This document shows positions 33,693-46,000 of a stretch of 64,000 nucleotides of DNA, in pieces. Location of the stretch: positions 1,023,969 through 1,087,968 of the forward strand of contig JAJVDF010000206.1 in the NCBI GenBank assembly GCA_022410635.1, read 5' to 3'. Under the pieces are notes generated by a model. It made no database searches. It saw only the letters and a list, made by a program, of their open reading frames with translations, and was not told where the DNA came from. The first letter of the stretch is position 1, and every line of letters begins with the position of its first letter. A program made the translations under genes and the position numbers. The stretch is from Tretioscincus oriximinensis (taxonomy: Eukaryota > Chordata > Lepidosauria > Squamata > Gymnophthalmidae).

Positions 33693-36600
33693 TTTTTAGG
33701 TTTACATTTCTGGTAATTGAACTGCACTAGTTATCATGCTTTTTCATGCAATGCTCATTGTTGCAGCTCTGTTAATTGTTCAGATTTGACAATTCCACAG
33801 TATTGTTCTCGTTGACAATGTTTATTCTGCGTTATTAACAACTATTTGTTATTGTACTTATGTAAGTATTTATCAATAATGCTGTTTTTTAAAAAAGGAT
33901 GGGAGTTTCCAAGTATGCTAGCATGTCTAGCTTATGCTTATGTATACAGATGCCAATCTACTTTCTTAGGAATAGCTGAGTGTGAATAAACACAGTGGCA
34001 TGTGGCACATACTATCTCTGTGCCACCTTTTGTGGTGATCTTTAATTGGATTTGGATGCAACCTATGGCACTATTTTATGCCACAGACTTTGTGAACGGT
34101 GATTTTTACATTGCTATGCATGCTGAAAAGTCCAAATGTTGCAACAATATGGAAGTGAAATGGACTAGAGGACCATAAATTGTGTTATTATCTATTATTT
34201 ATACAAATACACTGTACCTCAGACCACTAGACATCCCAAGTGGAACACAGTTAATAATGGCTGTGAAAATGGTTCTGTTTGTCTCATTTTATACCTTAGA
34301 ACGGATTATCATAAAATCATTGTAAAAGCAGATTCCACATCTTATCAATTACCTTGAGATTCAGAAAATTTTTAACTCTCATTTCTAAGTCTCCTTGGAC
34401 TATAAGAACATAAGAAGAACCCTGTTAGATAAGGTCACAGTCCATGTAATCCTGCATCTGATGGTAGAGATTCTCAGAGCTAAGATTTACTGGGAAACTG
34501 CTAGGTCAAGTCTTATTCCCCTGTAGCCACCCCAAGCAGCATAATGTTCTCCTATGTTGTCTGTCTTACTGCAATTATCTGAAAATATTAATGTAACATG
34601 CAGGCTTAATATATTGCATTCGCACTTTTCTAGAAAATTACTTTAAACAACTTTGTGTTCTCAGTATTTAAGTTGACTTTTTGGGTTAAGTTTAAAGCTT
34701 TTAGAGTAATTGGAGTGAAATCAAACAATTAGCAATGCAAATGTTCTGTTCCTGTTAATAGGTGGTCTATTGTCCAGTCTCAAAGTATGAAAACAGGTAA
34801 GTTTCAAGGTACTTTTAAGAATGCTTTGGGAATGATTGGGCCATGGTGGCGAGACAATACAAATGTAGCATCCCCAATTGCTTGTCTTTACCATTCCACA
34901 ATCAAAGTGCACCCAAGATCTGGAAAGGCAGCCTAAGTACTGAAGCCTATTTTGCAAAAAGTAAATGTTCCTCTGCACTGAATTTCCATTCTTACTGTCT
35001 AGTTTAATGCTAACTTCTTCCACATTTTAATTTTATCTTTCAATATAGTCAGTACTATCTAATATAATGCTGTTACTGTTACTGGGTCTCAGCTGATTTC
35101 ATGGTCCCCTCTGTGTAGTTTTCTTTGCAGAGACATAGTAGGTTTGCCCCTTTCTCCATCCACGGAAAGACGTAAGAATTGAATTGGAACCCTCTTCTTT
35201 CCAGGCTGCCTGTATTACCAATGAGCTACTGTATTCCTTAGCAATCTCATTTAAATACTAATCAGTTCTGATCCAGCTTAGCCTCTGAGATCAGACGAGA
35301 CAAGGGGGTAATTTAAATTCTGAAGTCTATAATTTAACAGCACTGGAACTTAATTACAAAATCCTCATCATGTGAACAGGAGACACTGATTGGCAGTTAC
35401 ATACAAGATGTTACTTGGAGTCATACAGAAAAAGAGTAGATTAAAAAGAAAGAGCTTTAGGGATAAAACAAAACTTCCCTTTTGTTCTTGCATCACTTCC
35501 AAAGTTTGCCCACAAGGCACATTGTTCTGGGCCAGGTCTGTCTTCTCACCTCTGCCAGAAAGGAAAAAAACTTGTAGCAAGTTGCAACATGACCCAATTC
35601 TACAAACTGTAACTGTTTTGACTTAACTGAACCTGAGCAACAGGAAGGAAGCTGTTTGCTAGACATGAAAGGATCTTTCCAAGAAATTTTTGCTTCAGTT
35701 TTGGAAGCCTTTCAGATTCAGCTACACTGTTCTGATTGAGTTGTGTAAATATTACCAAAATATGTGTATTCAATTCAAAATCTACCTTTAAAAAAGCCTG
35801 TATCGAAAGTTAAGCCAATGTTTATACATATTCAGAGCAAACCAAGAAATGTTTTGTGGTAGAAATAATAAATCCAGAAGACGTGCTGTGATTTGTAAAC
35901 ATTGTCCCAAGACAGAGGACCAATCATCATCAACATCAACTGGATCAAATAATAGGGAGATTTGCTTGTGTTAGAATTTTAAATTCCAGTTGATCAGAGG
36001 AAATGCTAACTACATTCAGGAACCCCAGCATTTTCTGTGTGATTTCCTTTGAATCCTACTAATGAGGTAAGGGTAACAGAATTCCAAAAATATGGGACAC
36101 AGATAATTGTGGTCCGTGCTCACATTATTGTGATTGCTTTGCTTTTCACTGTGAAAGAATAGAATTGGGGAATTACAAGGTGAAAAATTCAGCTGAATTT
36201 TTCTACCTTTGAAAGTGAAGCAAAAATTTTAATCTTAGATAAACGTCAAGAAAAAGGAGAAAGAAACCAAGATACTAATTCTCACTAAAGAGTAAAGAAG
36301 TTCTAGTATGAATATTTTTATTTAGTAGTTGGATAATATTAATAATCAATCTAAGCATAAGCAAAAACAAATGATTAAATATCTCCATAGCAAACTGGAT
36401 TTAAGTTAAAAATGATCATACACTCTAGAATTTAAACCATCAAAGTGGTATATTGCCAGCCAGAAATATTTCAAAGCTCTTATGAAAAGTATAAGAAGTA
36501 TATCTACAACTAGTGTTTGATTAAATTAATTTTGCTAATATTGAACCATTACTGTTGGGACATAATATTCACTTTTATAGTTGCACACACCAACTTTATA

Positions 36601-37159
36601 GAAATACAATGGATAAGAAATAGTATTACTGAAATGAGATTTAACTTTGTCCACAGAACATGTGACGTAGATTTTCACCAGTTCAAGCTAAGTTTCACTG
36701 TATCAAAGATTTTATTACCTAAAGACAATGCTAAGATTTCTAAACATATGAAGTCTGAAAAAGGACATAAATTATTTGTAACCTTGTATTGAATTCTGTG
36801 AACATAACACATTGAAAGGCCTGTTGCAATGGATGGATTCCACCCTGTAATAAAATCAGGGCAGAATTATTTGCTATGGATTTGGCTTAACTTTCCTTAT
36901 TCTAGCTTCTGACATGAGAAGTACCCCTATCTTTCATGTCGAAACAAAAGATCTGAAAGAACATTTTAAGCACTGTGGTTGTCAATACATCTAAACAAAA
37001 ACCTTTCTGACATGGAATGAACCTGACTTGGCTGGCATTCAAGAAAGAAGCACAACATTTATAAGCTAACCCTCCAGATAGTTCAAGTATCTGGCCAGAC
37101 ATGACATCTCTGAGAAAGAAGCAAAGCTAAAAATAAGGACACATAACTGGTCACAGGTC
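33693..37159. other. Intergenic AT-rich sequence
   Basis: Apart from the CR1 3' fragment at 34395-34560, I see no gene, RNA or named repeat. ORFs are short and lack family motifs. Confidence 0.4.
34395..34560 (-). mobile_element. CR1 LINE 3' UTR fragment
   Basis: AAGAACATAAGAAGAACCCTG and the block after it are the reverse complement of the CR1 3' end seen at 48.11-48.3 kb, though more diverged. Confidence 0.6.
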
Positions 37160-38500
37160 AATACTCATATTATTTATTAATAGAATTTCTATACCAGTTT
37201 CCACCATAGTTTTAGGATGGTAAAAACAACAAAGACAATAACAAATAAAACAGTAAAAATGAAATAAGGCAACTAGAACATTGTAAGAAAATAAAAACAA
37301 GAAAACAAACTATTTAAATCTAGCTAAAAACAAAGGTAGACATCAAATTTTCATATTGTAAAATATACTAGGTGACTTAATTGCTAAAGCACAGGCGAGA
37401 AAGTGCACTTTCACCTACTATTTAAATGTTTCAAGTGTTCCTTAAAAAGGGGCCTATTGCACAGAAAACTCAGTTTCTGGCAGCCACTCTGACAGTCATC
37501 AAAATGTGATATAAAGTACAGATGGGATTCCCTTAATAATGGGCTAGACTATGTGGGAGAAGATGCGTGGCATCTTTAGCTGTATAAGGATTTATACATG
37601 GGCATAAGAACCTTGAATTAGGCTTGTACACCAATAGGAATTCAGGGCAGATCTTTATAGGAGTAATGAGAATGCAAACACAGGCGCTAATCACCATTGA
37701 GCGACTGTATTCTGCACTAGTCGTAATCTCAAAATCATCTTCAAGGATAGGCTCACATTCCATCCAGGTTGTAATAGCACGGGCCAGAATAACCACAGGT
37801 TCTTTGCCTAGAAGACAGTTGTCTAGCAAGATGAAGCTGATCACAGGCATTTCTGGTCATTGCTACCATCTGGGATTCAAAAACAATTATGAATCCAACA
37901 GAATATTGTTTCTGAATAAACAGAACAGGATACTGAGCTATTTCCCTAATTCAAGAACCTGATATAAGAAATATCTATACTGGGTTCACCACTGAAGCAA
38001 CTGTATTACTACACTTAATGGAGTAGAGATGTAGAACTGTGTGTCATTTGCATGTTAATGACACCAAATTATCTTGATTACTAAACTCAGTGGTCTCATA
38101 AATATTGAAAACCATGAGAAACAAGATCAATTGCTGGGGAAATCCCACAAGTGGGCTCCCTGGGAAGAGATTTGAAAATCTCCAGCTATACATTTTGCAT
38201 TCTACTTCAAAGATAGTATTAGAATGTTTGTAAACAGTGCCTTTGATTCCTGTGTCTTGAAGATGCTCAAAAAGGATATCATAGACACTATCAAGTGCCA
38301 TGGATAAATCTAGGTGCACTAACAGAGTGACATAACTGTGTCTCTTTTCCTCCGTAGATCAAGTTGACCAAGGCAGCTCAATGCTATGACCAAGCCAGAA
38401 GCCAGACTGAAAGGGCTCCAGATATTACACTTTATCCAATCATGATTACAGTTGTGTTGCAACCATACTCTCAAATACCGTGCTCAAAAATGGAAGGTTG
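37160..38500 (-). mobile_element. Old L2 LINE copy
   Basis: Blocks align in order with the young L2 at 61.2-62.5 kb: the 3' tail, the AACCTTGAATTAGGCT block, the TCTGCACTAGTCGTA block, the GTCATTTGCATGTTAATG block over the YADD-encoding region, and the CACAAGTGGGCTCCC block over the GVPQGS-encoding region. The frame is broken throughout. It probably includes DNA just downstream of the CYP1B1 polyadenylation site. Confidence 0.7.
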
Positions 38501-38638
38501 ACTGTGCCTCTTACTGTCATATTGGCACTTACCAGTAAGAAACAAGGTTGTCCTTGAAAGAAACCTTCGGTGCCCATTTGAAGCCAATCATGCTTTATAA
38601 AACTTTTGGAGCTGGTATCACGTACATTTAAACAATTC

Positions 38639-38644
38639 TTTATT
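38639..38644 (-). terminator. CYP1B1: Candidate CYP1B1 polyadenylation signal
   Basis: TTTATT on the + strand is AATAAA for CYP1B1 and is the first such hexamer after its stop codon, giving a 3' UTR of about 0.8 kb. Mammalian CYP1B1 has a longer UTR, so a more distal site is possible. Confidence 0.35.
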
Positions 38645-39409
38645 TCATTCTCAAATATTTTCTGGAGATATATTCTTGCTTTTTAGTCTCAATTAAACAC
38701 CAAAGAGACTTCTAAAATACAGTATATGAAATTTAAATTGTGCCATAACCCTATAATGCCTTAATGCTACTTTCCCTTCAAGAAAATCTGAGGGAAATCC
38801 TTCTAGACACCAATATAAATTAGGCTGAGAAAACAGTCTTCAAAAGAAATTATCTTCCAATAATTCATTTATGCATTATGTCAGATTGTTTAAAATATAT
38901 ATCCACAAAGGTCTTTCAGTTAATAAGTTAACAAGACAAGGAAGTCAACAATGATCACAGTAATCAATGTGTGCTAATCTGGTTCTACCTCTTTACCAAA
39001 CAAAATCCACTATAGCATTTTGTTTGTTTTCCTGATCTGTTCTTCTAAAAAATCATAATCCTAATAAAAATAGCCACACTCCAATCTGCTTAACAATTAA
39101 ACAAATAAAAGAATTAAACAAAAGGAAAGAACAAAATGCAGAGAAAAAACAGAAAAGGAGCATTTCTTGAAAACAAGGAAATTCCTCAAAGTCAATGTCT
39201 ATGAAATAACAGCAACACTTTTGTTGTATGGGTAAAACAATGAAGTATTTCTGAAAAATCAAATCCAGGTTTGTTTGTTTGTTTAAAATTAAGTCTTACT
39301 TCATATCACGCTAAAAGACTTCCAAAATACAATACATGAAATTTAAATATAAAGAAAAATGGAACAAGATTCTTATTAAGTAATATAAACAATAGCCAAT
39401 GTTTACAGT
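38645..39409 (-). other. CYP1B1: Probable CYP1B1 3' UTR
   Basis: AT-rich sequence after the stop codon. It contains two related blocks, about 38709-38744 and 39313-39349, sharing GAAATTTAAAT and the preceding bases. No coding content. Confidence 0.45.
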
Positions 39410-40016
39410 TTATATATCTAGCTGGCAATTTTCAGCATCCTTTTCTGCCTTAAGTCTTTGTACAGCATTGTCAAGCAAATCCATGCTGTCTCGCAATGTG
39501 ACGTTGAGCTTAAACGGCTTGGGTTTGATAGTCAAGCCGTAAGTGAAATCCATTTTATTTTCTTCCTTTGGGTTAGCAGTGAAATGACATTGGTGCAGTA
39601 ATATGGCAATAAAAAGAAAGAGATGCACTTTTGATAGTTCTTCTCCAATGCATCTTCGCTTACCCAATGAAAAAATCATCACACGGCTAGTGAGGTCTTT
39701 GTTAAGGAATCCATTCTCATCCAGGAATCTTGCCGGATCAAAGCGCTCTGGGGAAGGCCATTTTGCTGGGTCATGATTCACCGACCATTGATTGACAAAG
39801 ACCACTGTATTCTTGGGGATGTGGTAACCCATTAAGGTAGTGTCTGCTGTAGTGGCATGTGGAATTGTAACCGGAACAAAACTGCTGAAACGCATGGATT
39901 CATAAAGGAAGGCCATAACAAAAGGCAAATGTGACTGGTCGTCGGCACAGGGCAAGCGGTCTCTGCCCACTACTTTATCTATCTCCTCTTGCAATTTAGT
40001 TTGAACCTCTGGATAC
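39410..40016 (-). CDS. CYP1B1: CYP1B1 exon 3 (haem-binding half)
   Basis: Acceptor on the minus strand is TGTGTTTTACCAG, then G TAT CCA GAG (YPEVQ). It encodes residues 346-547, including the K-helix ExxR, the meander and the Cys468 haem loop. It is strongly conserved with mammals, for example [14 protein letters not shown] and [20 protein letters not shown]. The tail ([13 protein letters not shown]) is a few residues longer than the human one. Base composition is ordinary, unlike exon 2. Confidence 0.97.
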
Positions 40017-43000
40017 CTGGTAAAACACACAAAAAATATTTTTACAACTCTTCTACTGCAAAGGAATTGGAAATGTGACATGTAAAATGGAATTGAATCA
40101 TATCCAGGAATATGATATGGGAATATGAAACAGGAATTGGAAATATGATAGTGCCTTCTCGGTGGTTGCCCCCAGTCTATGGAATAGTCTCTCCACAGGG
40201 TGCATCAGTCACCATCATAGTATTCTTTTAGAAGATTTCTGAAGATGCATCTCTTTATACTGGCCTTTGGTTTTAAAAATGCTATTTTTCTTCCCAACTA
40301 TAGATACTATTTTGGTATTGTTTTAATATGTTAATTTTTATTGTTAGTTTTATTGTGAATAGCTTTCAAATTTTAAAATAAATATTTTTAAAAGTAAGAA
40401 AGAAAAGAAGAGAGAGGTCCATGTGTGCTTCCAATTCATCTCTGCAAATGTACTTACCAGTTTTCAAGCCCAACTAGAAAATAATGCTATCAAAATGTTT
40501 GAGAACCTGTATTGAAAGGAAAATGTTTAGCATTGTTTGGTCTTGTTCAACTACTGTAACTTCATTTGCAATTCTCCTTCACGTCCTCAATTTAATTTTA
40601 TGCAAAAAAAGAAAGAAACATGAAGACAAAGATGAATACTCTTTTTTCCTAAATCAGAGACAGGCAGAACAATACTCCCTAGATGCTGTTGAACCAGAGT
40701 TCATATCACTCTTAACTAGGGTTACTAGATAAAAGCAGGAAAGTAGTGCTGCATTTTAGTGGTGGCAATTTCAACAAGGTGTAACCATTAATTATACCTT
40801 TTATCTGATCACTGACTGTTGGTTTAGGGCAACAGGGAAAAATATTAAATCTGGAGGTCAGAAAGTTAATTCTCCATAGATTGTTCTATTACTTAATCCC
40901 ATCTGCACAGGTGGGATAATTTTATATTCCAGCCAAGTGAAATGTGGAGATTCCAACAAACTGGATTCACCAATGCCTTCATTATAGAAAAGGATAGCAA
41001 GCAAGGTGGTCCCCTTTCCTTGCTTTTTACAATTAGCAGTGGAACCAGTATTAAACAGTATTGAAAACAACAAGAACCTAAGTTACTCCCTCAACGAGAA
41101 CAAGTAATTTACACATTTATGCTTATTATTTTATGTCTATATCATCAAACCCCCTCAGAGATATTTCTATCATAACCAAATAATTCAATGAACTTGGGGA
41201 AATTTCAGGTTTGCAAATAAATTTTTACAAATCAGGAGCGATCTATAAAAATATTAACCCCATTGAAATTATATAAATCTTTAAAACAACTGGTATAAAA
41301 ATCTCACCTAGTAAATTTAAATATCTAGGAATTGTTATAACATGTAACATAATTAAATAATTCAAATTAAATTATACACTCAATTATATATATACAAATA
41401 AGCCAAAAATTTAGCAAATGGAAAACAGCTATGTATGTTAGGCAGAATGGAGGCAGTTAAAATGCTAATAAATCTGTGGTGAGGCCACATTTGGAATACT
41501 GTGTTCAATTCTGGTCACCACATCTCAAGAGGGATACTTTGGAACTGGAAAAGGTGCAGAAAAGGGCAACAAAAATGATCAAGGATCTGGAGCACCTCCC
41601 TTATGAAGTCAGGCTGCAATGTCTGGGCCTCTTCAGCCTCGAAAGGCGACGTTTGAGAGGTGATCTGATTGAAGTGTACAAACGTATGCATGGAATGGAC
41701 AGAGTGAATAGAGAAAATGTTTTCTCTCTCCCACAGCACTAGGACCAGGGGGCACGCCTTAAAACTGTTGGGTAGAAAAGTAAGAACAGACAAAGGAAAG
41801 TATTTTTTCACCCAGAGAGTCATCGGCCTGTGGAATTTACTTCCTGAAGAGGTAGTGGTAGCTAACAGCTTGGATAGTTTCAAGGCAGGACTAGGCAAGT
41901 TTATGGACACAAAGGGTCTAAATGGATACTAGGATGGATGTCTGGATGTTGCCTCTGGGATGGAGCAACAGGCAGGACTCTTGAGATACCATTTGCAGGG
42001 AGTCATGAACAGGTGCATATTTTGCTTTCCTCTGTTCGGACTGCCCAGGTGCATCTGGTGGGCCTCTGTGTGAGACAGAATGCTGGACTAGAGGGCTGTG
42101 GCCTGATCCAGTATGGCTCTTCTTATGTTCTTATTTCTAAAATTCCTATCTCAATTCTGAATAAAATGTTCAGAAATTGAGATAATATTATAGCAATCCC
42201 ATCTACAAAAACATAAAATATAGAAAAACCTTAATAAAAACAAGGGACATTTCAAGTCAGAAATGTGCTTCTCCTACAATCTAAACACTAGAAAATGTTA
42301 GGGCCAATTTGAGTTGGAAGAGATAAAGGATAAAACAAATTCATTTAATACCTTGTACTCTCCGTTACCTAAAAAAAATTCCGATTGATGTTATCTATGA
42401 TAGAATGCTGGCAAAAGTCAGAGAAATTCTGTTCTTCTACCTCTCAGCACACACTCCAATCAACTACTTACCATTCATTGGATAACTATTGCAAAATAGC
42501 TAAATTATAGGCAACGATTATATTAGTGTTAAAGCACTTTTTCAGCTCTCAAGGTAAACCTCTTCCTGAAGACTCATGTCTCAACATATCATTCAAAAAA
42601 CCCTGGCTATTACACCACTCAATTTGACTAATGTTGGAAGATATAGAAGAAATCAATAGACCCTAAATGGAATTCAATGGATGCTGAATTCAATGGTCTA
42701 GTCTCACAAATTTGCAAATACCTAACTAATTATGACAACACTGGATTAAGCTCCACAAAGTGCTTCTGGGAAGAATTTAACCTGGAGATTGACAGAGAAA
42801 CCTAGACAATGAAACCATACAGTATCCTGTCACACAATGTACAAGAATTACAATTAAATCTCTAAGTAGTACTTTATACCAATTAAACTCTCAGTAATGA
42901 ACTCAACCACTTCTCAAGTATACTGATAAAACTGTTACCAATTTGGAGAGTATCATATATAGTGAAGATGTCCTATCATAAATAACTTTTGGTCTCTCAT

Positions 43001-46000
43001 AAACAAAGAAATTGAGTCATTCACAAAACAAAAAAAATTCTAACTAAGTAATTGGTCTTACTTCACATATTCCAAAACAAAAACAGCATACTACATAATA
43101 AACCCTTCATAATCTTCTTTCTGATTGTTGCCAAATTACTAATAATAGGATCGTGGAAAACTTTCTTACTCAATCAACAATGGTATCATACTATCTGGGA
43201 TTTAGTCCTTATGGAACCATAATTCATAAGTCCAAAATCATGCAAGGATCGGAACCCAAAGATTCCTTTTTTGACATCTGGAATCCTCTAATTCAGTCTA
43301 TGAAAAAAAATCAAACAAGAGTTTCTTCCTTCTTCTAGGGTAATTAAGCTATTGGATCTTGAGTGAAGTATATTCCTTCTTCTCTGCATAGAGTAGCCCA
43401 GCATTATAGTTGCAGAATTATATAATAACAGCAAATGTACATTAAAGGTTACATTTTTCCATTTTCTTTCAATTTTTATATCATAATGTAAGAACTATCT
43501 TTGAACAGAATATACTTAGATAATATTATTTGTTTGAAAGATACCGTAGTTTTCACTTGTAATAGTATAAAAAGTTGGAAAAAATGTGACCCTTAATGCA
43601 CATTTATTATTGCTTAACAAAATAGTAAAATTTAAACATCAAAAACAAATTGGATTAACCCAAGTCATGACATTCAACACTCTCAAATCTGTAAATAATC
43701 CAAAAGCAAAGTAGATTCACTACACTACAAAAATCCTGTAATCAAAATTAATCTCATAGATCCTGTTATAACCAGGGGGAAAAACTAGTGTTAAAAATGG
43801 AGTCACCCAGCACTAGCAATCATGGGTGCCAAGGGATTCCCCTACATAAGCAAAGCAAATGCTGATAAATGCAATTTGCTTCTACTCAGCACTGGTTTCG
43901 TAAGAAGTGAATGACACCTTGTCGTTGGATTGCTCCATTGGGGCTTGTTTGGGGGCTAGGAGTGGACAGGGCAAGGTACAGGAGTCTTCTTGGCTACAGC
44001 CACTAATTCCCTCAGTCTGCCCTGTTCTCTTATTGGACAGCATTAGCTATCTGATCTGGCCCTCTTTGACTAGAGAGCTGACTGGGGGTCTTCTGGCTTC
44101 TAGTAAACCAAGAAGCATCTCCAAGTATCAGCTACCCTGGTGCAGGACATTGCAGTCATCTTCGTTTTGTGGTACCTTGGATTCGCTAGGAGGTAATTGC
44201 AAAATTGCCATGTCTTAAATTAGGACAACTTTCTTTCCTCTCTAAGTAACGGGTTAAAACAGATTCAACACATTCAGCTAGTTTTCTGTGGGTTATCTCA
44301 TATTTTTCAATATTTATTCAACTCATAGAAGTCAAATAATAAGCATGGTTGTCACTCAGGAAAGCAAACACACTATATAAGCCTTAGAAACAAATATTCT
44401 TATTTCAAACATTTATCTGATTTTGAGGAAGTTGTAAATAAGATGATCGCTGAAAGGTTTTGACCATTCTTTTTTGCTAGCAATCTAATGAGAAGCTAGA
44501 TAACTATTGCAGAAAATGGAAATTATTTTTAGGAAAAGTATTTTAAAATGTATCATGCAAAAGTTTTTTGTTTTTTTTTACCAACTGAGTCTAACCTACA
44601 TGAACCCCTTCCATATTAAGCCTTTCTCCTGGACATATCTACTTGGCATCCACATGCGAGTATAGTTAGAAATGGCTGACATTAGAAGAAGAAGAAGAAG
44701 AACTTGGTTCTTATACCCCGCTTTTCTCACCTTTCAAAGGGACTCAAAGCGGCTTACAAGGATATATTTTGCCCGAAGGCTCACATTCTATCTTCCCCAC
44801 CAAGCTGTGGTGGTTCCCATGTATCTACATGCAGACAGTTGCAATTTCTTGCACTTCTTGCTTTCGAATAGCTGGGTTGGCTAGAGCTACAGGGTAGTGG
44901 AAGGTGCTCACCCCTCCCCACTTCCAACACAGGGCTTCGAAACCCGATCTCCCAGGCGAGAGACGAATTCCTAAGCAACTGAGCTATCCGTGCCTGCTAG
45001 GGAAGTGTGCGCTGCATCCTCTGCTATCTATGCAAAATAAATGAAAATATCCAAAGAGAATAGATTTAGGGACACACACACCCGCACATAATTTCAAGTG
45101 AGTTGGGTGCAACATCACCTTCAATCCATACCATGAGGTCACACACATATAGCGACCCACTCACTAAAAATGTCCGTTGTTGTGGAATGCAGTCTGTGCA
45201 ATTGAGCCACAGATGTTTTGTAAAATCTGGAACAGTTGTGTGGGGTGAGAGGAATAGTTAATTGTCTCTTGGCTAGCAGAGAATGCTGGGGATGGTAATC
45301 AGGCAAGTGACGCAATGACTTATGGGGCTCATCATGTGACAACATTGCTAGGGGATGGGTTGGAGTAGTAGTGTGGAAGCCTTAAGGTAACATGGTCATG
45401 GAAACAAATAGGAAATGCGTTTTTACATAAATAGTGAGGCAAACCTTATCATGTGCCCTTATACTGCATATTTAAAGCGTATGAACTTTCTAGGGGGCTA
45501 AGCATAGGCTATCCTGTTGGTATTATGATCTCACAAAAATTGTGTTGCTTTCTAGATATTGTATCTTTGCCAGCTTTTCTTTAATGGGACATTTCAGCGC
45601 AGTAAAGTGAAATCTCCCCACCCACCCACCTCTTCAAAAGCTTTTCAGATTTGGCAGGTTTCCCAGAACTTCTGTGCTACGTACTCAAACAACTAAGCTA
45701 TTCTGTGTCACTGAACCCTTATGTCCCTTTTCTTTCTCTTTGCTGACCAATATTAAGAACATGTGAGTTGTACAGCAATTCTAGTTTTGGTTGTAATCAT
45801 ATAACAGGTTATTCTATATCCATTCTAGACTATCAGTATCCAGAAAGCAAATGTTTTTGCTATAAACGTGGAATTATTTAATAATAGTATAATGTCACTT
45901 AATATAGCCCCCTAAATACATTTTTGTACGATTTCTTACATGAGTACTAACTCCTTTATTCCAAGTAGCATATTTTTAAAAGAATTTTGTTCATATTGGT

